64,000 nucleotides of DNA from Candidatus Chloroploca asiatica (GTDB lineage Bacteria > Chloroflexota > Chloroflexia > Chloroflexales > Chloroflexaceae): assembly GCF_002532075.1 (NCBI RefSeq), contig NZ_LYXE01000041.1, positions 1-64,000 of the forward strand. Reading direction: 5' to 3'. A model generated the notes under the pieces. That model was not told the origin of the DNA and did not search any database. It worked only from the letters and a program-made list of their open reading frames with translations. A program made the position numbers and the translations under genes. Positions 34,597 through 41,974 of the stretch are shown in pieces (position 1 is the first letter of the stretch; each line of letters opens with the position of its first letter).

Positions 34597-35501
34597 CTAC
34601 TGGTATGCTGTGCCGGGGTCATCGTCTGGCGTCGCCTGCTCGTGATAATGCCCTCGATCGAATAGATCGCCAGGGCAATCCAGACTAGCACAAAGCCAAA
34701 CAAGCGCTGCGTGCTGAGATACTCACCATAGACAAAGACCCCGAGCAGGAACTGGAGCGTCGGCGCAATATATTGCAAGAGCCCGAGCGTGGTCAGGGTC
34801 ACGAGGCGTGCCCCTGCGGCAAAGAGCAAGAGAGGCACCGCTGTCACCACACCCGATGAGATCAGCAGGGTTGTCGTAAAGAGATCCGCATGGCCGAGCG
34901 TACCACCAGTGCTGCGCTCGACAAAACCCAGGAAGACCAAGGCTGGGAGTGCCATCACCAGCGTTTCGAGGGTAAAGCCCTGGATCGAAGCGAGCGGGGC
35001 CGTTTTACGTAACAGGCCGTAGAGCCCGAACGATCCAGCCAGACTAAGGGCAATCCAGGGGAGCGAACCATAGGTGAGCGTCAGGTAGAGCACCCCGGCA
35101 AGCGCGAGCGCAATGCCAAGGCCCTGCCCGATCCGCAAACGCTCGCGTAGTACGACAACCCCAAGAAAGACATTGACCAGCGGATTGATAAAATAGCCCA
35201 GGCTGGTCTCAACTACATGATCGGCGTTGACCGCCCAGATATAGAGGCCCCAGTTGAAGGAGAGGAGGCTCGCTGACAGCACAAAGACAAGCATCGTACG
35301 TGGCTGGCGCAACGCCTGGAAGAGCCACCCCCAGTTTGTGCGGAACGCAAAGAACCCGACGATGAGCGCAGCAACCATTGCCCAGACAACCCGATTCGCC
35401 AGAATCTCAAGCGCTGGTACGTCATGCAAGGCTTTCCAGAAGATGGGCAGTAAGCCCCACGAAACATACGCCCCGATTGCGTAGAGTACACCTTTATTCA
35501 C
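34590..35501 (-). CDS. rarD: RarD/EamA-family transporter
   Basis: Integral membrane protein of 303 aa with about ten hydrophobic segments, matching RarD of the drug/metabolite transporter superfamily. Diagnostic stretches are GVLYAIGAYVSWGLLPIFWKAL, SFNWGLYIWAVNADHVVETSLGYFINPLVNVFLG and LGLLQYIAPTLQFLLGVFVYGE. The transported substrate of RarD proteins is not established. Start is GTG 35501 with only a weak AGG upstream. It is divergent from the DUF190-CBS gene, with an apex-family hairpin in the 217-bp gap. Confidence 0.92.
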   Translation of the reverse strand: MNKGVLYAIGAYVSWGLLPIFWKALHDVPALEILANRVVWAMVAALIVGFFAFRTNWGWLFQALRQPRTMLVFVLSASLLSFNWGLYIWAVNADHVVETSLGYFINPLVNVFLGVVVLRERLRIGQGLGIALALAGVLYLTLTYGSLPWIALSLAGSFGLYGLLRKTAPLASIQGFTLETLVMALPALVFLGFVERSTGGTLGHADLFTTTLLISSGVVTAVPLLLFAAGARLVTLTTLGLLQYIAPTLQFLLGVFVYGEYLSTQRLFGFVLVWIALAIYSIEGIITSRRRQTMTPAQHTSSV

Positions 35502-35587
35502 GAGTGCTTGCCTGTTGTGAGCACGGAAAACAGGCCTGTATCATACCACAAGATGGGCAACATTATTTGACTAGACAAATGAATCTC

Positions 35588-35640
35588 GCATGTGCGAGGG
35601 AAAATAGCCAGCGAAGCTAGCCATTTTCCCTCGCACATGC
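35588..35640. repeat. long hairpin with CCAGC-GAA-GCTAG apex, second near-identical core
   Basis: 18-bp perfect outer arms (35588-35605, 35623-35640). The core GCCAGCGAAGCTAGCC is identical to that at 19139-19191. It lies in a divergent promoter region like the first copy. Confidence 0.85.
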
Positions 35641-35668
35641 ATAGATTATGGCCCCCTCGCCGCCGCCA

Positions 35669-35698
35669 TTGCCCTGCCCCCACACTTTGCGCTATAAT
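35669..35698 (+). promoter_or_regulatory. promoter of the DUF190-CBS gene
   Basis: TTGCCC (35669-35674), an 18-bp spacer and TATAAT (35693-35698), 20 bp before the start codon. Confidence 0.55.
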
Positions 35699-35718
35699 CA
35701 CGACAGGAGGAACGCGTG

Positions 35719-36990
35719 ATGGCGCTTGAGGCAAGTGTTCAGCGGGTGCGCATCTATCTTAGCCAGAGCGATCAGTGGCAAGGCGGCCCACTCTATCTGG
35801 CGATTCTCGAGCGGCTCCGCAGTGCTGGGGCGACCGGGGCCACGGCGCTGACGGGGTTGGCCGGGTTTGGACCGGGGCAGCGCGGTCGTCTCGCTATGCT
35901 CAATGAGTCGGGATACGATCTACCGGTCATCATCGAATGGTTAGATCGCCCCGAGCGGGTTGCCCGCATCTTGCCGCTGCTCGACGATCTCTGTGGTGAG
36001 GCCATGGTGACGAGTGAGCCCGTGCCGGTCTATCGCGCCACGTTGCGTGCGCGGGGGCCGTTCAGCGCCGATCGCTCGGTTGGCGATCTGATGCAAACCG
36101 AATCGCCTACCGTCACCAGTGCTACCCCGTTACTTGAGGCGCTGCGCCATTTTGTCACCGATAAACTTGCGGTTTTGCCTGTGGTTGATGCGACGGGTCT
36201 GCTCGTGGGCACCCTGACCAGCCAGGAGGTAGCCTGGCGCTCACCGCTACGTATGCCTATCTGGATGCTTACCAAGTTGACCTCTGCTGAACGTGAACCA
36301 CTCGTGCAACTGTTGAATGGCCTCACAGTCGGCGGCATCATGACGACTGAACCACGGTATGTCGTGGAGACGATCACGATCCCGCAGGCGCTGACCACGA
36401 TGATCGAATGGGGCCTGCGCCAGGTGCCTGTCGTGGATCGCCACCGCCGGCTCGTCGGTCTGCTTGGTGAAGACGATATCTTGCGTGAAGCTGTGATGCA
36501 AGCAGAGAACAGTGCTGATGAACCCGCAGTGCGTGAGGCTGAACCGCCACCTCCGGTGAGCCTGGTGATGCAGACGGTCTTTCACGCGGTGACCATAACA
36601 CAACCGCTCAACCGGGTCCTGGCGCAACTGTTGGCAACGCCTCTTCAGCCGCTCTTTGTCCTTGATCCTGAGCGTCGTCTCGTTGGTTTGCTCACCCTTG
36701 CCTCAGTCTTGAAGGGGTTGGCTGGCGAAGAACGAACGAAATTGCTGACCGCCCTTCAGCAACCCGAGCCACCAGAGGCGGCCAGTTTGCCGGGGCGCGA
36801 TCGTCCCCTTGCCGAACTGCTGGAGCCACCGCCTCCTTCACTTGTCCCCGATACGAACTTGATCGACGCGGCCCATCGTCTGATCGAGCTTCAGGCGACC
36901 CAATTGCCTGTCGTGAATGGCGAACAGACATTATTGGGTATAATAGCGCCTGGTGGACTCGTTCGAGCTCTTTTGCAACAGAGTGAATAA
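35719..36990 (+). CDS. DUF190 domain protein with four CBS motifs
   Basis: Cytoplasmic protein of 423 aa. Residues about 5-105 are a DUF190 domain (VRIYLSQSDQWQGGPLYLAILERLRSAGATGATALTG, PVIIEWLDRPERVARILPLL), a PII-like fold. Four CBS motifs follow as two Bateman pairs: about 115-170, 215-270 (GGIMTTEPRYVVE, LRQVPVVDRHRRLVGLL), 285-345 and 365-423. CBS pairs bind adenine nucleotides, so the protein is probably an energy sensor. DUF190 genes often neighbour fluoride channel (crcB) genes, but none is here. AGGAGG lies 8 bp before ATG 35719; a GTG at 35716 is also possible. The epimerase gene follows 12 bp later. Confidence 0.85.
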   Translation: MALEASVQRVRIYLSQSDQWQGGPLYLAILERLRSAGATGATALTGLAGFGPGQRGRLAMLNESGYDLPVIIEWLDRPERVARILPLLDDLCGEAMVTSEPVPVYRATLRARGPFSADRSVGDLMQTESPTVTSATPLLEALRHFVTDKLAVLPVVDATGLLVGTLTSQEVAWRSPLRMPIWMLTKLTSAEREPLVQLLNGLTVGGIMTTEPRYVVETITIPQALTTMIEWGLRQVPVVDRHRRLVGLLGEDDILREAVMQAENSADEPAVREAEPPPPVSLVMQTVFHAVTITQPLNRVLAQLLATPLQPLFVLDPERRLVGLLTLASVLKGLAGEERTKLLTALQQPEPPEAASLPGRDRPLAELLEPPPPSLVPDTNLIDAAHRLIELQATQLPVVNGEQTLLGIIAPGGLVRALLQQSE

Positions 36991-37002
36991 GGTACTTTGA
37001 AT

Positions 37003-38043
37003 ATGAGTAAAACGGTTTTGATTACTGGTGGGGCCGGGTTTTTAGGCATCAACCTGGCCCGCTACTTGCTTGAGCGTGGCTATGCTGTCCGTTCGCTTGA
37101 TATTGCCCCCTTCGACTACCCCGAACGTGATCGCGTCGAAGTGCATACCGGCGATATTCGTGATAAGGCCACGGTTGAACGGGCTATGGCGGGGGTTGAT
37201 CTCGTTGTCCATACTGCTGCGGCCCTCCCTCTCTACAAACCCGCGGATATCTTTTCGACCGATATTGACGGCACGCGCAATGTCATCCAGACGGCGCTGA
37301 CCCAGAATGTTGAGCGGTTTATCCACATCTCAACCACAGCCGTCTATGGCATTCCCGATCATCACCCCCTGCTCGAAAGCGATCCGATGGATGGGGTCGG
37401 GCCGTATGGCGAAGCCAAGGTCAAAGCCGAGCAGATCTGTCTCAGTTATCGTGAACAAGGCATGTGTGTCCCGATTCTGCGGCCCAAATCATTTATTGGC
37501 CCCGAGCGCCTCGGCATCTTTGCGATGCTCTACGATTGGGCCAAAGACGGCAAAAACTTCCCGCTGCCGGGCAATGGCAAGAATCGTTATCAACTACTTG
37601 ATGTTGAAGACCTGTGCGAAGCAATCTATCGCTGCGCAACGCTTGAGCGCGAACAGGTCAATGACACCTTCAATATTGGTGCCAAAGTCTTTACAACGAT
37701 CAAAGAGGACTTTCAGGCCGTTCTGGATGCTGCCGGCTTTGGCAAAAAGATTATCACCTTCCCGGCGGCCCCGATGACGGCAGCCCTGGTCGTGCTCGAA
37801 CGCCTCAAGCTTTCGCCGGTCTACAAATGGGCCTATGGCACGGTCACCGAAGATTCTTTTGTTTCGGTGGAGAAAGCCGCCCGCATCCTCGGGTTTGAAC
37901 CAAAATACTCCAACAAGGATGCGTTGGTGCGCAACTATCGCTGGTACATCGACCACCTCAGCGATTTCCAGAATGCCACCGGCGTTTCGCACCGTGTCCC
38001 CTGGAACCAGGGGATTCTCAAGGTGGTGAAGGTCTTCTTTTAA
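37003..38043 (+). CDS. NAD-dependent epimerase/dehydratase (extended SDR)
   Basis: Protein of 346 aa. NAD-binding motif GGAGFLG at 9-15, active-site Ser110/Thr111 region (HISTTAVYG) and Y135-x3-K139 (YGEAKVK). The acceptor-side sequence RPKSFIGPERLGIF and a DVEDLCEAI motif are typical of nucleotide-sugar epimerases and related dehydratases. The substrate is unknown; a hydrophobic or steroid-like substrate is also possible, as in some 3-beta-HSD relatives. ATG 37003 is used, with AAGG 10 bp upstream. It probably shares a transcript with the DUF190-CBS gene. A strong terminator starts 2 bp after its stop. Confidence 0.9.
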   Translation: MSKTVLITGGAGFLGINLARYLLERGYAVRSLDIAPFDYPERDRVEVHTGDIRDKATVERAMAGVDLVVHTAAALPLYKPADIFSTDIDGTRNVIQTALTQNVERFIHISTTAVYGIPDHHPLLESDPMDGVGPYGEAKVKAEQICLSYREQGMCVPILRPKSFIGPERLGIFAMLYDWAKDGKNFPLPGNGKNRYQLLDVEDLCEAIYRCATLEREQVNDTFNIGAKVFTTIKEDFQAVLDAAGFGKKIITFPAAPMTAALVVLERLKLSPVYKWAYGTVTEDSFVSVEKAARILGFEPKYSNKDALVRNYRWYIDHLSDFQNATGVSHRVPWNQGILKVVKVFF

Positions 38044-38044
38044 C

Positions 38045-38111
38045 CCTGATGGTAGACACGCAAGATGCCAACTGCGCTGGCATCTTACGTGTCTACCATC
38101 AGGTTTTTTTT
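38045..38111 (+). terminator. intrinsic terminator with CCAAC-TGC-GCTGG apex, overlapping the convergent gene
   Basis: Arms of 16 bp (38045-38060, 38088-38103), one mismatch, then 9 bp (38062-38070, 38078-38086), followed by T8. The last four residues and stop of the convergent RfaE2-like gene (ends 38085) are encoded in the right half. Confidence 0.88.
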
Positions 38112-38636
38112 GGAGGCTTCGTCGTGAGTCACGGGATCACGCCCATAGACGGTCACGATCCGCTCGATCAACGTGGTCGTACTCCGACCGGTACTATACG
38201 GCAGCAGTTGCACCTCACCACCATAGCTGAGCACCAGTCTTGCCTCGGGCAAGCGGCTCAGATCTGGTGAAAGATCGGGCGTGCTGGCATAATCGCCCCC
38301 TTTGACATAGAGATCGGGGCGCAACGCAGCCACCACGCGCTCGGCAGTCAACTCGGCAAAGACGGTCACATAGTCGACCGGGCGCAAGGCATTCAACAGC
38401 AACGCCCGATCCGCCTCAGGAATCAGCGGACGTTGCGCCCCTTTGAGCGACCGGCTCGACGCATCCGAGTTGAGGGCGACAATCAACCGATCCCCAAGCG
38501 CACGTGCCCGCGTCAGATACTCCACATGGCCCGCATGCAGCAGATCAAAGATCCCGTTGGTCAACACGACACGCAAACCCTGCGCTTCGCAGCGAGCGCG
38601 TTCCTTAACCAGGGTCTCCAACGTACAAATCGTCAT
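38085..38636 (-). CDS. RfaE2-like nucleotidyltransferase (heptose-phosphate adenylyltransferase domain)
   Basis: Protein of 183 aa with the cytidylyltransferase fold: LTNGIFDLLHAGHVEYL, with H34-A-G-H37, and the second motif DYVTVFAELTAERVVAALRPDLYVKGGDY. It matches the C-terminal half of HldE (RfaE domain II), which makes ADP-D-glycero-beta-D-manno-heptose. The N-terminal kinase half is absent and no gmhA, gmhB or hldD lies nearby. A heptosyltransferase-like GT9 occurs at 16249-17334. The last residues (SKKNLMVDT) come from the terminator hairpin, so the natural C-terminus was probably extended or replaced by that element. Confidence 0.88.
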   Translation of the reverse strand: MTICTLETLVKERARCEAQGLRVVLTNGIFDLLHAGHVEYLTRARALGDRLIVALNSDASSRSLKGAQRPLIPEADRALLLNALRPVDYVTVFAELTAERVVAALRPDLYVKGGDYASTPDLSPDLSRLPEARLVLSYGGEVQLLPYSTGRSTTTLIERIVTVYGRDPVTHDEASKKNLMVDT

Positions 38637-38669
38637 TGGTGTATGCCTTTTATACCAATTACTATTGAT

Positions 38670-38846
38670 GATGCCGCTTGCTTGTCATTCCGAGCACCAC
38701 GTGGCCCACGGGCCAGTGATGCCGCTTGCTTGTCATTCCGAGTACCACGTGGCCCATGGGCCAGTGATGCCGCTTGCTTGTCATTCCGAGCGGAGCGAGG
38801 AATCTGAGCGGGTCGCGCAAGACCCCTCGCTCTGCTCGGGGTGACA
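38670..38846. repeat. 48-bp tandem repeat joined to a TCATTCCGAGC palindrome
   Basis: Two full 48-bp units (38670-38717, 38718-38765; GATGCCGCTTGCTTGTCATT start, GGCCAGT end) and the first 26 bases of a third run directly into an imperfect inverted repeat (38779-38846). That repeat is related to 4191-4270. Intergenic, no gene. Confidence 0.85.
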
Positions 38847-38877
38847 ATGCAGGATGTTCAGCCGAAGAGCAGACCTT

Positions 38878-38920
38878 GCGCCTCTGCGCCTTTGCGTCAA
38901 CCTTATGTGCAACGTATTGG
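38878..38920. repeat. dispersed repeat (GCGCAAAGG/CTTATTTGC family), short inverted copy
   Basis: CCTTGCGCCTCTGCGCCTTT, then GCGTCAACCTTATGTGCAAC and GTATTGG, match the complement of 34472-34530 with a gap of about 10 bp. Confidence 0.6.
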
Positions 38921-38927
38921 ATCTGGA

Positions 38928-39305
38928 TCAGCGATAAGGCGAACTCAAGACACCAAGCAAACTCATCGCTACTGCCACCACCAGCGTACATACGTAGAGA
39001 ATCACCACCACTGAGCCACCCGAAGGCGCACCGACGAGCAGGGCAGAGCCAAGGAACACCGTCGTCAACGGAAAAGTCTGGGTGTGCGCCAGCCAGAGCC
39101 CGCGGCGCCAGTTGCCCCGGCGCACCCGTTCGCCGGCAAAGCGACCAATGGTTGTTCCTGCTGCGGCAATCAGGGTCCAGAGAAACGCCGCAGTAAAGAG
39201 ATTCCAGGCTTGCTCGGCACCCGCCCAGAGAAATGCACTCCCCCCGATTCCGCCAAGCAGCGCACTCACCCCAAGCGGAATCAAAAAAGCCGGTGAGACC
39301 TTCAC
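38928..39305 (-). CDS. small integral membrane protein, function unknown
   Basis: Protein of 125 aa with four probable membrane helices (about 6-26, 32-52, 75-93 and 98-117). A basic cytoplasmic loop, GERVRRGNWRRG, lies between the second and third. No family recognised. The start is GTG 39305, overlapping the stop of the upstream gene by four bases (GTGA), so the two are translationally coupled. Confidence 0.65.
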   Translation of the reverse strand: MKVSPAFLIPLGVSALLGGIGGSAFLWAGAEQAWNLFTAAFLWTLIAAAGTTIGRFAGERVRRGNWRRGLWLAHTQTFPLTTVFLGSALLVGAPSGGSVVVILYVCTLVVAVAMSLLGVLSSPYR

Positions 39306-39631
39306 ACAGACCTCGCTTGCTCGGCCACAAGTTGGGCATATGTTTCCTGGGTAATGAATTCACCACCCTCAATTGATCGGCTTCGTTCGTTGCGTTTCCG
39401 ATCAAAAGTAAGTTCCGCATACATCAACCGAAAACAGCGCGCATCCATGATCTCTTTGCGTAAATGGTAGCCTTCGACGCTCTCGTTGTCATCGTAGAGC
39501 ACCGTGAGATCATTGTAGCGATGCACGCGCACATGCACCGGTGCGCCACAACGACTGCACTGCACATAGAGGTGCAGCGCAGGATCTTCTTGTTGAGCCT
39601 GACCGCCAAACAAACGTCGGAAGAAGTTCAT
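39302..39631 (-). CDS. small CxxC protein, function unknown
   Basis: Soluble protein of 109 aa. An N-terminal MNFFRRLFGG basic stretch leads to a possible zinc-knuckle C-x2-C (VQCSRCGAPVHVRVHRYNDL). A third Cys occurs in DARCFRLMY. Only one clear CxxC is present, so stable zinc binding may need a dimer. The ATG at 39631 has AGAGGA 9 bp upstream; the longer frame to 39676 runs into a hairpin. It forms a coupled pair with the following membrane protein, which suggests a joint function. Confidence 0.7.
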   Translation of the reverse strand: MNFFRRLFGGQAQQEDPALHLYVQCSRCGAPVHVRVHRYNDLTVLYDDNESVEGYHLRKEIMDARCFRLMYAELTFDRKRNERSRSIEGGEFITQETYAQLVAEQARSV

Positions 39632-39641
39632 ACAGAAAATT

Positions 39642-39796
39642 CCTCTTGTTGCTCTGGTTCCCAACCAGAACAACAAGGATTGCTGGGGCTACGCCCCAAA
39701 ACCTGGTTTCTTTGGCTGGAAAAAAGCCAGCTACGCTGACTTTTTTCCAGCCAAAGAAAGATTCCTGGAGGCCGCAGGCCCCCAAAGCTCCAGCCC
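39642..39796. repeat. array of four hairpins, one with CCAGC-TAC-GCTGA apex
   Basis: Within 155 bp: an imperfect stem at 39645-39677 (CTTGTTG...CAACAAG); TGGGGC-TAC-GCCCCA at about 39683-39697; 25-bp arms 39707-39731 and 39735-39759 (one mismatch, TAC loop); and GGAGGCC-GCA-GGCCCCC at about 39767-39783. No gene. It separates two minus-strand genes. Confidence 0.7.
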
Positions 39797-39813
39797 CCAT
39801 CACCGAAGCAACG

Positions 39814-41892
39814 TTATGAGACAGGTCGGACATAGACAATATTTGAATGAAACGTGCTCTGTCCAGCGAGATCAGCCAGGGCATCGGGGGTGGTCCAGTT
39901 GATGTTGCGCTGGTGGCGCGAGAATTTTGCCCAGGGGCCTTTGGGGGCCACAGCCACGCCAGGTGGCACATCGTCGGTAACGCGGGCACGCAGTTCACAC
40001 CAACCCCGCTGGTTTTCTACAATCACATACGCACCATCACTAATCTGACGTTGCGCCGCATCAGATGGATGTATTTCAATGAATGGTTCGCCCTCTTTGG
40101 CTCGCAAGCTAGGTTGATTCGCCAGACTCGACGAGACAAAGTGGTGCGATGCTCCCGAAATGAGGATCAGCCCATCGGTGGCCCCATGCGCCCTTGCCGC
40201 GACATACTCGTCCGGTTCTTCATAGTTGGGCAAGGGGTCAAGCCCACGCGCTTCCATCAGACTCGAGGCGAGTTCGACTTTGCCTGAAGGCGTCGGAAAA
40301 CGCAGATCCCCAAAGGGGATGTCAGTTGCCTCGGTGAAGTGCAGGGGTACCGTCCCCTCTTGTTGCAGGCGTTCGAGGGTAATGCCGGTGAGATAGGGGT
40401 TCGTCGCCCGCGAAGCTTCAAGCACCCCGGCAAGCGCCTCTTCGGCACTCTCGTGCAGCCAGGGTTCGGTATAGCCCATTGCCTGGGCGAGCAGACGACT
40501 CACGTCCCAGTTGCTCTTGCACTCGCCGGGGGGCACAACGGCGGCATGATTGTATTGCAGGTACCGATGCCCATAGGCCCGATGGAGATCCGTATGCTCA
40601 AGCTGAGTTGTGGCCGGCAAGACGAGATCGGCATAGTCGGCGGTATCGGTCATAAATTGCTCGTGTACAACCGTAAAGAGATCTTCGCGCTGCAGACCCT
40701 CGACGATCAGGCCCGCATTGGGCGACGATGCCACGGGATTGGCACAGTAGACAAAGAGTGACTTCACCGGAGGGTCGGTCGCTTCGCCAGTCAGGGCTGC
40801 CCCAAGGCGATTCATATTGATCACCCGCGGCACCGGTGGGCACGCGCTGCGATGGGTCAGCGCCTCGGCATCCCAGGTGGCATAGCCGCCAGTTGAATAT
40901 GCTAGGCCCCCACCCCGTACACCGTACTGCCCAACCAGCGCAGGCAAACAGAGCAAGGCACGAAAAATCTGGCCCCCATTTTGATGCCGCTGCACACCGT
41001 CGGCGGTCTTGAGCAGCGCTGGTTTCGTCGTCGCATAACGGCGGGCCAGGTTGACAATGGTTTCGGCAGGTATGCCCGTGATAGCGGCAACGTGATCAGG
41101 CGGATACGCACTGGCTCGTTCGCGCAGTTCACGCCAGCCGTGGCTATGCGCCTCAAGCCAGGCCTCATCGTGCAAACCCTCGGCAAAGATGACCTGCATC
41201 AACCCGAGGGCCAGCGCCCCATCAGTCGCGGGACGGGGCTGCAGATGTTCATCCGCCGAGCGTGCCGTCAGCGTACGGCGCGGATCGATGACGACCACAT
41301 AGGTACCGGCTTTCTGCGCCTCGCGGAGAAAGGGCATAAAATGTGGCCCGGTACTCGCGGGATTGTGCCCCCAGATCAAGACCAGCTTGCTCTGGCGCAC
41401 ATCGGCATAATCGGCACTATGGCGTGCCCCGAGGGTTGCCATCACGGCTGCGTGGGCCGCCGCCGAACAGATCGCCCGCTCGAGCCCACTTGCCCCCATC
41501 CGCCCCCAGAGGCGTGCATCCATCATCACCGTCTGCACCAGGCCCAGGGTTCCACTATACGAATAGGGCAGGATTGCCGCTGCTCCGTACTGAGCAATAA
41601 TTGCTTGCCAGCGGACCGCAATAGTGGCAAGCGCCTCGTCCCAACTGATCCGTTGCCACTGACCTGCACCCTTTGGCCCCACCCGCCGCAACGGATAGAG
41701 CAGGCGCTCATCACTTGTCACCCGTTCAAGATAAGGGCGCACCTTGGCGCAGAGCCAGCCGCGGGTCACCGGATGCTCTGGATCAGCATAAAACCGAACG
41801 GCCCGTCCATCCTCTACCTCGGTAATCGTTGCGCACGTATCGGGACAATCGTGGGGACATGCCCCCCTGAAGCGTACCGGCTCATCCGTCAT
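39814..41892 (-). CDS. molybdopterin oxidoreductase, DMSO-reductase superfamily
   Basis: Catalytic-subunit-type protein of 692 aa. The N-terminal [4Fe-4S] ligands are C12, C16, C20 and C48 (CPHDCPDTC, then GWLCAK). The molybdopterin domains follow (YSYSGTLGLVQ, KLVLIWGHNPASTGPH, LVLPATTQLEHTD), and the C-terminal dinucleotide-binding domain has EGEPFIEIHPSDAAQR. It has no Tat signal, so it should be cytoplasmic. No Fe-S or membrane-anchor subunit gene is adjacent, so it is orphaned. The substrate is unknown; relatives are annotated as formate dehydrogenase- or thiosulfate reductase-like. GAGGAG lies 7 bp before ATG 41892; ATG 41895 is an equal alternative. Confidence 0.9.
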   Translation of the reverse strand: MTDEPVRFRGACPHDCPDTCATITEVEDGRAVRFYADPEHPVTRGWLCAKVRPYLERVTSDERLLYPLRRVGPKGAGQWQRISWDEALATIAVRWQAIIAQYGAAAILPYSYSGTLGLVQTVMMDARLWGRMGASGLERAICSAAAHAAVMATLGARHSADYADVRQSKLVLIWGHNPASTGPHFMPFLREAQKAGTYVVVIDPRRTLTARSADEHLQPRPATDGALALGLMQVIFAEGLHDEAWLEAHSHGWRELRERASAYPPDHVAAITGIPAETIVNLARRYATTKPALLKTADGVQRHQNGGQIFRALLCLPALVGQYGVRGGGLAYSTGGYATWDAEALTHRSACPPVPRVINMNRLGAALTGEATDPPVKSLFVYCANPVASSPNAGLIVEGLQREDLFTVVHEQFMTDTADYADLVLPATTQLEHTDLHRAYGHRYLQYNHAAVVPPGECKSNWDVSRLLAQAMGYTEPWLHESAEEALAGVLEASRATNPYLTGITLERLQQEGTVPLHFTEATDIPFGDLRFPTPSGKVELASSLMEARGLDPLPNYEEPDEYVAARAHGATDGLILISGASHHFVSSSLANQPSLRAKEGEPFIEIHPSDAAQRQISDGAYVIVENQRGWCELRARVTDDVPPGVAVAPKGPWAKFSRHQRNINWTTPDALADLAGQSTFHSNIVYVRPVS

Positions 41893-41923
41893 CATCTTGC
41901 TCCTCACCGCCCTCAACGCTACC

Positions 41924-41964
41924 GTCGAGGAGCAAGGTTAGCTATGCTAACCTTGCTCCTCGAC
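41924..41964. repeat. 19-bp perfect hairpin with TTAGC-TAT-GCTAA apex
   Basis: Arms 41924-41942 and 41946-41964, TAT triloop. It lies between two minus-strand genes. It matches the apex family with the outer pair changed from CC/GG to TT/AA in a compensated way. Confidence 0.8.
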
Positions 41965-41974
41965 AAAACAACAA

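Noticed and set aside
38662-39420. 252-aa minus-strand frame through the 48-bp repeats
   Set aside because: It runs through tandem repeats and overlaps the better supported membrane protein gene (38928-39305) in another frame.
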